NCBI GenBank assembly: GCA_020639115.1
Contig: JACKHG010000014.1
Coordinates: forward strand, 62,001-126,000
Reading direction: 5' to 3'
Source of the DNA: Phycisphaerales bacterium
GTDB lineage: Bacteria > Planctomycetota > Phycisphaerae > UBA1845
Length of the DNA: 64,000 nt
Shown: piece by piece, positions 19,863 to 29,509 of the stretch
How the letters are laid out: each line of letters opens with the position of its first letter
Position numbering within the stretch: position 1 is the stretch's first letter
The notes under the pieces: model-generated
Database searches by the model: none
What the model was told of the DNA's origin: nothing
The model's input: the letters and a program-made list of their open reading frames with translations, nothing else
Translations under genes and position numbers: made by a program

Positions 19863-20624
19863 ATGCAACCCGCGATCGACCTCCAATCCGTGCAGAAGCG
19901 CTACGGCGAGAAGATCGCCGTGCACGACCTGACTCTGACCATCCCGCCGGGCGAACTCTTCGCCTTTCTGGGCCCGAACGGCGCCGGTAAAACCACCACG
20001 ATCAAGATGATCTGCGGCCTGCTCCACCCGCTGCGCGGCACCGTCGACGTCTGCGGACACCGCATGGGCGTCAACGGCCTGGCCGCCAAGGCCCGCATCG
20101 CCTACGTGCCTGACCAGCCCTTCCTCTACGACAAGCTCACCGGCCGCGAGTTCCTCCACTTCGTCGCGGAAATGTACCGCGTCGACCGCACCACCCGCGA
20201 CGCACGCGTCGCCGACCTCGCTGCCCGCCTCGACATGGGCGACTTCCTCGACAAGCTCACCCAGAGCTACAGCCACGGCATGAAGCAGAAGGTCGTACTG
20301 GCAGCCGCTCTGCTCCACGATCCCGACGTGCTGGTGATCGACGAACCGATGGTCGGCCTCGACCCGCGCACCGTGCGCATGGTCAAGGACCTCTTCCGCG
20401 AACGCACCCGCGCCGGCAAAACCGTGTTCATGAGCACGCACACGCTGGAAATCGCGGAAGCCGTCGCCGACCGCATCGGTATCATCCACAACGGCAAGCT
20501 CATCGCATTGGGTAATCTCAATATGCTGCGTAGCAAAGCCGAGGCCGAGCACACCCTCGAAGACATCTTCCTGCAACTGACCAACCCGCTCGTGGGAGAC
20601 GCCGCGCATGCCGTCGAGCTCTGA
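19863..20624 (+). CDS. ABC transporter ATP-binding protein
   Basis: 253 residues from ATG 19863 (a GTG at 19848 overlaps the GGAAGG ribosome site and is less likely). Walker A is G-P-N-G-A-G-K-T-T; the Q-loop region is A-Y-V-P-D-Q-P-F-L; the signature motif is altered to S-H-G-M-K-Q-K; Walker B is V-L-V-I-D-E-P-M-V-G-L-D-P; the switch His is in M-S-T-H-T-L-E. It is the CcmA/DrrA type, with no fused membrane domain. It overlaps the permease gene by 17 bases, so they are translationally coupled and form one exporter. Confidence 0.92.
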   Translation: MQPAIDLQSVQKRYGEKIAVHDLTLTIPPGELFAFLGPNGAGKTTTIKMICGLLHPLRGTVDVCGHRMGVNGLAAKARIAYVPDQPFLYDKLTGREFLHFVAEMYRVDRTTRDARVADLAARLDMGDFLDKLTQSYSHGMKQKVVLAAALLHDPDVLVIDEPMVGLDPRTVRMVKDLFRERTRAGKTVFMSTHTLEIAEAVADRIGIIHNGKLIALGNLNMLRSKAEAEHTLEDIFLQLTNPLVGDAAHAVEL

Positions 20625-22297
20625 CGCCACCGTCGCGCTGCCATTCACACCGGCGGGATTGCCCCTGCTGCTGCGGATGAAAGCCCGCGCGCTCTCGAAC
20701 CGCGTCACGCAGGCGATCATCGACGCGCCCGTGCGTTTCCTCGCGACCGCGCTGTGCATGGCCATGGTGTGGGTGGGACTCTACTTCCTCTTTCGCGCGA
20801 TCTTCGAGTACCTCAGACAATCACCGCTGGAAGCCGCCGTCGCCATCCCCATGGTCTTCAGCTTCTTCTTCGCCGCGCTGCTCGTGATGCTCACCATCTC
20901 GAACGCAATCCTCGCGTACATGTCGCTCTTTCTCGCGGACGAAGCGCCATACCTGCTCAGCGCACCGGTGTCCCCGCGCGCCTACGTCGCGCTCAAGTAC
21001 ATCGAAACGCTGCTCTTTTCGAGTTGGTCGCTCGTGCTACTCGGGCTTCCGCTGATGATCGCGATGGCCAACATCAGCGACGAGCCGTGGTTCTACTATC
21101 CGCTGTTTCTCCTGTTCTTCCTCGGTTTCGTGCCCATTCCCGGCGCGCTCGGGCTCATGCTCGCGTGGGGCGCTGCGCGCTTCCTCTGCCGCCTGCGCGC
21201 CGCCTGATCATCGGCGCGAGCATCACCGCCCCCTCGTCATCATCGTCTTCGTGCAGAGCGTGCGCGTCGACGAGCTCCACCCCAACCTGTGGCTCAACAA
21301 CATGCTCTTCCGGCTGAACTTCATCCAGTCGGCGATCCTGCCCAGCTCCTGGGTGAGCCACGGCGTCGAGCACGCCCTGCAATACTGCATCAAGCGAGTC
21401 GCTCCGGCTACCTCGCGGTGACCATCGCCAACGGCTCTTCCTCAGCATGATCGCCGTGCTCTTCGTGTCGTACGCCTGCCCGTCGCGTTCGAATCGCGCC
21501 TCGATGCACTCCGGCGCGGCCCACGCGTCCGCCCGCCGGCGGTGTCGCGGGCCTGGTCTTCGCCTACCTGCCCCGCAACCTGCGGCTGGATCGCCGCCAA
21601 GGACCTGCACCTTCCTGGCGACCCCTGCAGTGGACCCATGCTCGTCATCTCTTCCAGGCTCATGGGTCTTTACCTCATCAACGTGCGCGCTTCTCCTCCG
21701 CTCAGCCCGCTCGAGGGCTGGACGCATGTCATCCCTCAACTTCAGCGCGATCAGCTTCATCCTCGCCGTTCACGAAACCGCTTCGTGTTTCCCCTCGTCT
21801 CGCTCGAAGGTCACCAGATGTGCTGATCGGCATGGTGCCGCTCACCCCGGCCGTCTGCTGTGCTCGCCAAGTTCGCCTTCTGCCATGACCGTCTCCGTCT
21901 CGGTCGCGGTGTCACGACGATTCTGGCAGCGTCATGCTCAAGATGCCGCTGGGCTGGGCGGCCCTGCGAGGCGGTGGTGATGTTCGCCGTGTGCGCCGGC
22001 CTGTGCGGCCTCGCGGTGGGCATCGGCGCGCGGATGCCCATGTTCGAGGAGCGCAACGCCGCGCGCATCGCCAACGGCCTCGGCGGAACAATCAACCTGG
22101 TGGTCTCGGTCGTGCTCGTGCTCGCCATGCTCTGCGGCATGGGATTGATGGGAATTCGCAACGTCCGCCGCGGCTTCGAGTTCCCCGTCGACGCCGGCTC
22201 GCTGCTCATCGGCGGCCTCGTCGCCACCCTCGGCGTCACCGTCGGCGCCGTCGCCCTGCTGATCGGCGCCCGGCACCTCCGCCACCGCGAGGTGTGA
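20608..22297 (+). CDS. ABC-2-type exporter permease, frameshifted in the middle
   Basis: The first 190 residues (20608 to about 21180) are intact: helices at about residues 45-70, 80-105, 130-155 and 160-190. The last 100 (about 21960-22297) are also intact, with three helices. Between them the coding signal hops frame about ten times, but each piece is recognisable: V-D-E-L-H-P-N-L-W-L-N-N-M-L-F-R-L-N-F-I-Q, then G-L-Y-L-I-N-V-R, then S-S-L-N-F-S-A-I-S-F-I-L, then M-L-K-M-P-L-G-W-A. The combined length of about 560 residues fits a two-lobe permease. Membrane partner of the preceding ATPase. Dense indels suggest poor base calling rather than a pseudogene. Confidence 0.7.
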
Positions 22298-22323
22298 CGC
22301 CCGCCGGACGGCTTCCTGCCATC

Positions 22324-22863
22324 CTACGCCGGCGGCAGCACGCCCACGTACGGCCGCCACGGCCCGATCGCCTCGCGGTACTGGTACGCCATGCACTTCG
22401 CCACCTGGTGCACGTGATTGAGATCGTGCACCACCCACGTCGCGAGCAACTGACCCGCACGCACCTCGCCGAGATCGGGATGCATCCCGCACCGCTCCAG
22501 ATCACCATCCGTCAGCTCGAGGGCCGCCAGGTCGGCGAGATTCTTCCGCCGGACGCGCTCAAAGTCCGCCAGCAGCGTCTCCAGGTCCACGCCGCGAAAG
22601 CGCGCGTACATCGCGTAGCGGTCGAACGGCTCGAACGCGCGCCGCGTGCCCGCTTCGAGGATCATCCGCAACCGCGGCATCCAGTTCACCTCGTCCGCGT
22701 CGAGCAGGTGCCCGACGACGTCGAACGGGCTGAACGTGTCCTTCCCGTAGTTGTTCGCGATCCAGGTTTCGGGCAGTCCGTGCAGCATCGCCCGCAGAAC
22801 GCCGGGCGTGCGCCCCAGAATGTCCACGGCATCCGCCATCCGGTACTTGATCTCGCTGGCCAT
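22324..22863 (-). CDS. DinB-family metal-binding protein
   Basis: 179 residues preceded by GGAGGG. It is a four-helix DinB/DfrB-like protein. Predicted metal ligands are His in V-V-G-H-L-L-D-A-D and the H-D-L-N-H pair in W-V-V-H-D-L-N-H-V-H-Q. F-E-P-F-D-R and L-L-A-D-F-E-R-V-R match the DinB_2 pattern. The family includes thiol-dependent transferases and damage-induced proteins, so no reaction can be named. It lies 17 bases downstream of trmB on the same strand, probably in one transcript. Confidence 0.85.
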   Translation of the reverse strand: MASEIKYRMADAVDILGRTPGVLRAMLHGLPETWIANNYGKDTFSPFDVVGHLLDADEVNWMPRLRMILEAGTRRAFEPFDRYAMYARFRGVDLETLLADFERVRRKNLADLAALELTDGDLERCGMHPDLGEVRAGQLLATWVVHDLNHVHQVAKCMAYQYREAIGPWRPYVGVLPPA

Positions 22864-22880
22864 GAAATCCCTCCGGCAGC

Positions 22881-23498
22881 TCAGGCGTTTCCGCGTTTGC
22901 GCAGCGCCATCCGGTAGATCGGGCGCCCCTCGCGGCGGTACTTGATTTCAAAATTCGTCTGGGCGAAGTCGTCCACGATGCCGAACGTCGGATCGTCGTA
23001 CGCGATCTCCTCCAGCCCCTCGGCCCCCGCGAACACCTCCTGCATCCACGCGAAGTACTCCGCGTGATCGGTCTGCAGCGCCCAGCGCCCGCCGGGCACC
23101 AGCGCCCGCGTCGCAGCCGCGACGAATGCCGGCTGGATCAACCGGCGCTTGTGATGCCGCTTCTTGGGCCACGGGTCAGGATGGTACACGTGCAGCGCCG
23201 CCAGGCACGCCGGCGGCAGATGATGCCGCACGAAGTGCGCCGCGTCCGTCCGCATGACGCGAACATTCGGCACCCCCCACCGCGCCATCCGGTCGGTTGC
23301 ATACTTGAAAAACTTGTTCGCCCACTCGATGCCGAGCAGGTGCACCTCCGGATGCTGCTGCGCGCGACGCAGGAGGAAGCCGCCCTTGCCGCAGCCGATC
23401 TCCAGCTCGAACGGGGTTGCTTCACCGAAGGCCTCCCGCGCGGAGAACAGCGCCCCCTCCGGCGGCGGTGCACAGATGATGTCATCCATTGTTGGCAT
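22881..23498 (-). CDS. trmB: tRNA (guanine-N7-)-methyltransferase
   Basis: 205 residues from ATG 23498; a TTG 36 bases upstream is possible but less likely. It methylates G46 of tRNA with SAM. Visible: the SAM site E-I-G-C-G-K-G-G-F, L-G-I-E-W, the catalytic region H-P-D-P-W-P-K-K-R-H-H-K-R-R, and the C-terminal T-N-F-E motif. Length is normal. Divergent from yggS with a 121-base gap. Confidence 0.95.
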   Translation of the reverse strand: MPTMDDIICAPPPEGALFSAREAFGEATPFELEIGCGKGGFLLRRAQQHPEVHLLGIEWANKFFKYATDRMARWGVPNVRVMRTDAAHFVRHHLPPACLAALHVYHPDPWPKKRHHKRRLIQPAFVAAATRALVPGGRWALQTDHAEYFAWMQEVFAGAEGLEEIAYDDPTFGIVDDFAQTNFEIKYRREGRPIYRMALRKRGNA

Positions 23499-23619
23499 CG
23501 CGCCAATCGTGGCGAAAGGCGGCACCGGCGTCAACGCCGCGAAATCGCTGGCGAACGCCGCCCCCGACCCCTATGATGCCGGCAGGCTTGCAACCAGCCG
23601 CCGCCGCGGACCTTGCACC

Positions 23620-24411
<792 letters not shown>

Positions 24412-24421
24412 CCCGCGCAGA

Positions 24422-25765
24422 TCACTTCTTCTGAGCCGGTTTCCCCGGGCCGTGCGCCTTGATCCAGTCTGCAACCAGCTTGATCACCTGCTCATCCACG
24501 TAACCGGGCTGCGCGTAGTCGTCCGGCTTGGACGGCCCCTCGCCCGCGTGCATCAGGTGGTCCAGCGCCGGCAGAATCCGGATCGTGGCGTTCTTGTGGT
24601 TGTCCAGGGTCTTGCGCCACAGGTCGGACTCCTTGGAGGTGATCTGGTAGTCGCGCCCGCCGAAGATCAGCAGCATCGGGTGCGGGTAGCTGCGGGCGTT
24701 CTCGAGCGGCGCCAGCGTATTGAGATTCTTCCAGTACACCGCCGGCACGCCCAGCAGCGTGCCGTTCGTGCCGACGTCGCCCGCCCGCAACTTCGCCGCC
24801 TGCCGGCGAACCTCATCGAGATCCTTCTGCTCCTCGGCGGTCACGTCACCGTCCACGTTGACAAGGTACGCCACCTGGTCCTCGACCACGTCGTAGATCG
24901 GCCGGGCCGCCGCGCCCATCATGATCAGCCCGGCGATACGCGGTTCCTCGTGCCCGATGTACGGCGCGGCGGTCGCACCCAGGCTGTGCCCGAACACGAA
25001 CACGCCGTTCGAGGCGATGTCCGGCCGTCGCAGCAGCATCCGCGCCGCCTCCACCGCGTCGTCGGTCACCTCGTTCTGCGCAGTGACGTCAGCCGGCTTC
25101 ATGCGCTCGCCGTACTTGTGCGTGCGCTTCTCGTAGCGCAGCACCGCGATGCCCCGCGACGCCAGCCCCCAAGCAATATCGCGGAACGGCTTGGTGAGCT
25201 GAATCGACTCGTCCTGATCGTGCGGACCGCTGCCGTGCACGAGCACGACGCCGGGAAACGGCCCGTCCCCACGCGGCAGCGTCAGCGTGGCCGGCAGCGG
25301 CCACCCGCCGGCGTCCACCGTCACCGGCTCCTCGCGAAACGACTTCTCGTCGACGTAGCTCGGTGGCTGATAGGCAACCTCAGCCGCCATCGGCGTGAAG
25401 AACAGGCCGCCGATCTTGCCCTCCGCATCGATCGACACGCGCACGCGCAGGTTGCCCTTCGCGAAGCGGCTGTTGAGATCCACGACCGTAAACGCACCCG
25501 CAGCCGTGACCTCCGCGCTGCGCTCCGCCTCGTAGTCGCCGTACGCCGTCGTGATCTGTCCCCAGACCGCCGCGAGCTTCTCCGCCGGCAGCGCATCACG
25601 CATCATCGCGCTGCTCGCCTCCACGCACGCGGCATATTCACCGGCGCGCAGCTTCGCGAAGTAATCGCGGGCCTGCGCGATCGCCGCGGCATCGTCCGCG
25701 CGGGCGACACCACACCCCACCAGCGACAACGCCAGAAACCAACCAACCTGCCGGCTCGTGCGCAT
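24422..25765 (-). CDS. secreted alpha/beta hydrolase with DUF3887-type N-domain
   Basis: 447 residues with AGGAGG 8 bases before the ATG. The signal peptide (about 1-23) contains a lipobox-like V-G-C but ends A-R-A, so the mature form is uncertain. A DUF3887-like cone domain (about 28-125) is followed by an alpha/beta hydrolase (about 145-440). The catalytic triad is visible: Ser in G-H-S-L-G, Asp in G-G-R-D-Y, His in L-D-H-L-M-H. The oxyanion segment is V-L-V-H-G-S-G-P-H-D-Q-D-E-S. The two-domain layout is known in dienelactone-hydrolase-like esterases; the substrate is unknown. Confidence 0.9.
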   Translation of the reverse strand: MRTSRQVGWFLALSLVGCGVARADDAAAIAQARDYFAKLRAGEYAACVEASSAMMRDALPAEKLAAVWGQITTAYGDYEAERSAEVTAAGAFTVVDLNSRFAKGNLRVRVSIDAEGKIGGLFFTPMAAEVAYQPPSYVDEKSFREEPVTVDAGGWPLPATLTLPRGDGPFPGVVLVHGSGPHDQDESIQLTKPFRDIAWGLASRGIAVLRYEKRTHKYGERMKPADVTAQNEVTDDAVEAARMLLRRPDIASNGVFVFGHSLGATAAPYIGHEEPRIAGLIMMGAAARPIYDVVEDQVAYLVNVDGDVTAEEQKDLDEVRRQAAKLRAGDVGTNGTLLGVPAVYWKNLNTLAPLENARSYPHPMLLIFGGRDYQITSKESDLWRKTLDNHKNATIRILPALDHLMHAGEGPSKPDDYAQPGYVDEQVIKLVADWIKAHGPGKPAQKK

Positions 25766-25819
25766 GGGATACCTCCTGCACGGTGCGAATGAAGTGTGAT
25801 CACGGACAGCCGACGCCCG

Positions 25820-26395
25820 TCAGCGCCGCCGCCGCAACCGCCCGATCACCGGAAACATCAGCGCCGCAGCCACCACGCTGCCATTGGCGCCGGCGCCGCA
25901 CAGAAAGATCGGCGGAAAGCCGCCGCCGTTGCCGTTGTCACACAGCGAACTGTCGATGACCTGGCACGCGTCACATCCGGTGTTGAAGATCTCCACGGGC
26001 TCCTTGTTGCTGTCGAACGGCTCACTGGAGAACGTGTCGATCCCCACCACCGTCTCGCCGAGCGAGAGCCAGAACAAGGCCGGCAGCCCGTCACCATCCT
26101 CGCGGAAATCGAGAAAACCCGCCGGCGCCCCGTCGAACGTCACCGGCAGAAGCGGATCGGTGATATCCACCACCAGGTCGGTCAGCACCACGCCCGAAAC
26201 GGTCGCGAGATTGCCCGAATCAAACAACACGACGAACTCGACGTTCGACCCGTTCACGATGTCGCACGCCGTGCCCGTCGGCTCGTCCGTGAACACCGCC
26301 CAGTCCTGTTCGATCTGCGCCTGCGCCCGCATCGTGACCGCACCCAGCACCACCGCCGCCACCGCGAGCACCGCCCAACCATTGAACTTCCGCAT
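25820..26395 (-). CDS. exported protein with C-terminal helix-plus-Arg anchor signal
   Basis: 191 residues with AAGGAGG 8 bases upstream. The signal peptide ends M-R-A-Q-A. The mature part is acidic and beta-rich. The tail is Cys-Gly-Ala-Gly, then a short hydrophobic helix, then R-L-R-R-R-R. That three-part tail matches the style of CTERM sorting signals (Cys/Gly motif, membrane span, basic cluster) that are recognised and cleaved by dedicated proteases. No partner sortase is in the window. Function otherwise unknown. Confidence 0.7.
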   Translation of the reverse strand: MRKFNGWAVLAVAAVVLGAVTMRAQAQIEQDWAVFTDEPTGTACDIVNGSNVEFVVLFDSGNLATVSGVVLTDLVVDITDPLLPVTFDGAPAGFLDFREDGDGLPALFWLSLGETVVGIDTFSSEPFDSNKEPVEIFNTGCDACQVIDSSLCDNGNGGGFPPIFLCGAGANGSVVAAALMFPVIGRLRRRR

Positions 26396-26602
26396 CGCTC
26401 ACTGCCTCCTTCCACCAGGCTCCTCGTCCGCCGGAGCCTGCAGCATTTTCGAGAATTCCGTGACGTCGGCGTGGCGGCGATTCGCACAGCCACCCGGGGC
26501 GCCAACGCGACGAACAACCAGAGTTTCATCTAGCATCGCACAAGACCGGCTGGCCGGAAAGACGGGTACACCAATTACGACGAAATCACCCGCAGACGGG
26601 TC

Positions 26603-27691
26603 TCAGGTCCGCAGGCGGTCCATCAGCACCACCGCGACCGGCGTGAACAGGATCACCGGCGCCCAGGCCGGCAGCGTCGACAGACTCCCCTCCGCGCGGA
26701 AATTCTGCACCATGAACGTCAGCAGAAAACACAACCCGCACGTGAACAACGCCTTGCCGCCCGCCACCAGCAGGCTCCCCGGCAACCGGTCCAAAATGAA
26801 GGGCAGCCCCAAAAACAGCATCAGCAGATTGATCAGCGGTGTCGTGAACCGCGCGTACCGCTGCTCGTCCGCCTGACGCCGCGCTTCCCCCTCCAGCGAA
26901 TTGGCCAGCATCGTCAGTCGCCGTGTGCTCAGGTAGTGCATCCACCGCGACGACTGCCGCGTCTCGATCGACTGCGGATCCAGATCCGTCTCGTAGTACT
27001 CCACCAACTCCCGCTCAGCCCGCCCGGCGGCATCCGCCAGGTCCGGCCGAAAACGCTCGACGCCGCGTTCCAGGTGCCAGCGCCCACCCTCGGGCAACGC
27101 GGGATCGACCTCCCAGCGTGCCTCCTCCGCCTCGATGATGCTCAGCAGTTCGCCCTTGGGCCCGCGGCGCAGCACCGCCATGCGCTTGAGCATTTCGTCG
27201 TCCGGCACATACCGGTCGGCGGAGAGCAGGTCGTTGTTCGCCGCGCGCAGAAACCGCACGCTGAACGTATTCCGGCCCATCGCATCGTCGTGCCGCCGGG
27301 CCAGCTTGTTGGCGATCGACGGAATCACGACCTCGCTGTCCACGTACCACAGCACGCTCGTCGTCAACGCGAACGCCACGACCGGCGCCGCCACGCGGTA
27401 CAGGCTGATGCCCGAAGCCAGCACCGCGATCAGCTCGTTCTGCCGCCGCATCCGCGCCAGCGTGATCAGGCACGCAAACAGCGTGATCACGCCCGACAAC
27501 TGGGCGAAATACAGAAAAACGCGGCTCCCGTAGAAGCTCGCCATGTTCACCAGCACCGAGCCGGCGTTCTCCGTGAACTCGTCCATGTTGAAGAACACGT
27601 CGAGCAGCACGTACATCGAGATCATCACCGCGATCGCGATGACGTAGTTCACGATCAGCCCGCGCAGGATGTAGCGGTCCAGCGTCGTCAT
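26603..27691 (-). CDS. LptF/LptG-family permease
   Basis: 362 residues of the YjgP/YjgQ family. Two N-terminal helices (T-L-D-R-Y-I-L-R-G and about 60-85) are followed by a third helix, a periplasmic jellyroll domain (about 130-260) and three C-terminal helices. R-M-R-R-Q-N-E-L-I-A-V-L-A-S-G is the family's coupling region. It extracts LPS from the inner membrane with LptB. It overlaps the upstream partner gene by an ATGA. Which of the two genes is LptF and which LptG cannot be settled here. Confidence 0.88.
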   Translation of the reverse strand: MTTLDRYILRGLIVNYVIAIAVMISMYVLLDVFFNMDEFTENAGSVLVNMASFYGSRVFLYFAQLSGVITLFACLITLARMRRQNELIAVLASGISLYRVAAPVVAFALTTSVLWYVDSEVVIPSIANKLARRHDDAMGRNTFSVRFLRAANNDLLSADRYVPDDEMLKRMAVLRRGPKGELLSIIEAEEARWEVDPALPEGGRWHLERGVERFRPDLADAAGRAERELVEYYETDLDPQSIETRQSSRWMHYLSTRRLTMLANSLEGEARRQADEQRYARFTTPLINLLMLFLGLPFILDRLPGSLLVAGGKALFTCGLCFLLTFMVQNFRAEGSLSTLPAWAPVILFTPVAVVLMDRLRT

Positions 27692-29322
27692 CGCCGCACC
27701 ACCTTTGTCAGCACGAACAGGTCCACGATCGCCACCAGCACGATGCCGCCCCAGATCACGCCGATCCCCACCCAGGTCATCCCCGGCTTCTCGATCAGTT
27801 GCTTGCCCATGATGATCGTGCTGATCACCAGCGCCGACGGCACGAAGCTGATGCCGAACGCGACCAGCACCTGCGAACCGCGGAACACGATCCCCAGCGC
27901 CGCCCCCAGGATCACCAGCACGAACACGCTGATGCTGAACGCGAGCCGGGCATGAATCTCACCCGTGATCTCCCGCGAAACCATGCCCACCCCGGCGATC
28001 GCCTTCTTGCGATGCTCCTGCACCCAGTCGCCCAGGCCCAGCGGCTGACCGTCGTCGCGCAGCAACCGCTCGGAGCTGTACGCCATCGCCTGCTGCACGA
28101 TCTCGCGCGGCAGCAGCACCGGATCGAGATTCTCCCGCTCGCGGCGGATGACCGCCTTGCCCTGCCGCGAATCCTCGATCGCAACGTGACCCGACGCCTC
28201 GACCTGCACCGTGGCGTCGCCCACCTCCTGGTCGCGCCGCACGTCAACAACCGCAGCGTCGGCGTGCACCACCCGGCGCGTGCCGTCCGCGTGCTCCTCG
28301 TAGATGACCACGTCCCCCGAGAACCGTGGGCGACCATCCTTGCGGTCCGGCGTACACACGCCGGAGCGCAGCGTATACGACGCTTCCGCGTCGCCGAAGC
28401 GAACCTCACCGTAGGCGGGATGCTCGTCGAACCCCGCCACAAACTGCTTCTTCAGAGCATTGAAGAACAGCGACCGCGCAATCCCGCCCCGCAACTGGTC
28501 GAGCCCCTCCTCCACCTCGGGATACGTCGCCGGATGCCGCAGGTACTGCAGCAACCCCCCCAGCGTGAGCCACTTGATCTTGATCGGCAACCGCTTGGGA
28601 ATCACCGCCGAGATCGGAAAATCGTCGTGGTAGAAGAAGCCCCCGCGCGCCGCGTCGTACATGTGAATGCCGTACATGTTCGCAGCCACCGACGGCCGGC
28701 CGTCCTGCCGCCCGAACGTGATCAGCACCGACTGCGCCGTGCCGAACCGCACCCAAGCGTCGTCCTCGTTCTGACTGAACGCCACCCCCTTGAGCTGCAG
28801 CAGCGGCTCGCCCTCCTCCGTCTTCACCAGCTCCGTGTTGTCCGCGTAGATCACCAGCTTGTCGCGGATGCTGAAACGGTCCGACGTACTGAGCTGCTGC
28901 TTGATCAGTCGCGGAAAATCATTCTCGAACAACCGGTCCAGGTTCCGGACCATCACCGGGATGACGAAACTGATGAATATGAAACAGCAGCCCGCCGACA
29001 CCGCGCTGATCACCAGCGTCGGCACGAACAACACGTGGATGTTGATCCCCCCGCTGCGGCAGGCCGTCAGCTCGTTGTCCGCACTCAACCTCCCGTACGT
29101 CACCGTCGCGGAGTACAACGCCGCGATCGGCAGCGTCAGCGTAGCCGCCACCGGGATGATCAGCCCGATCAGCTTGAGCAACTGCAGCGTGCTCACGCCC
29201 TCCAGGCCGATCATGTTCATCACCCCGCCCCCCAGCCCGATCACCGCGACCAGGCCGACGGACGTGAGCGCAAAAGTCTTGCCCAACTCACGCGAAATGT
29301 AGGTTTGCAGCGTCCAGAGCAT
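27688..29322 (-). CDS. LptF/LptG-family permease, long form
   Basis: 544 residues from ATG 29322; the frame extends upstream but without family similarity. The membrane helices are L-G-K-T-F-A-L-T-S-V-G (first), 60-85 and 100-130. S-A-D-N-E-L-T-A-C-R-S-G-G is the coupling region. A periplasmic domain of about 290 residues is much larger than the roughly 130 in E. coli LptF/G. Three helices close the protein. Together with the coupled downstream gene it forms an LPS (or similar glycolipid) extractor pair. The LptB ATPase is not in the window. Confidence 0.86.
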   Translation of the reverse strand: MLWTLQTYISRELGKTFALTSVGLVAVIGLGGGVMNMIGLEGVSTLQLLKLIGLIIPVAATLTLPIAALYSATVTYGRLSADNELTACRSGGINIHVLFVPTLVISAVSAGCCFIFISFVIPVMVRNLDRLFENDFPRLIKQQLSTSDRFSIRDKLVIYADNTELVKTEEGEPLLQLKGVAFSQNEDDAWVRFGTAQSVLITFGRQDGRPSVAANMYGIHMYDAARGGFFYHDDFPISAVIPKRLPIKIKWLTLGGLLQYLRHPATYPEVEEGLDQLRGGIARSLFFNALKKQFVAGFDEHPAYGEVRFGDAEASYTLRSGVCTPDRKDGRPRFSGDVVIYEEHADGTRRVVHADAAVVDVRRDQEVGDATVQVEASGHVAIEDSRQGKAVIRRERENLDPVLLPREIVQQAMAYSSERLLRDDGQPLGLGDWVQEHRKKAIAGVGMVSREITGEIHARLAFSISVFVLVILGAALGIVFRGSQVLVAFGISFVPSALVISTIIMGKQLIEKPGMTWVGIGVIWGGIVLVAIVDLFVLTKVVRR

Positions 29323-29509
29323 CGTGCGGGCGCACTCCCGGCGTAATCCGCCAGACTTCCCCGCAGGTCCGTGCACCCGGGCCGCGCCGCCCGCCGCACC
29401 AACCGCGAAGCCCGACATGGTAGGTCGAATGCCGCCAAACGCAATGCGGCACCCCAAACAGCCGCCGAACGCCTCTACTGTCCTCCCGCCCCCGACCGAT
29501 AATACTCCA

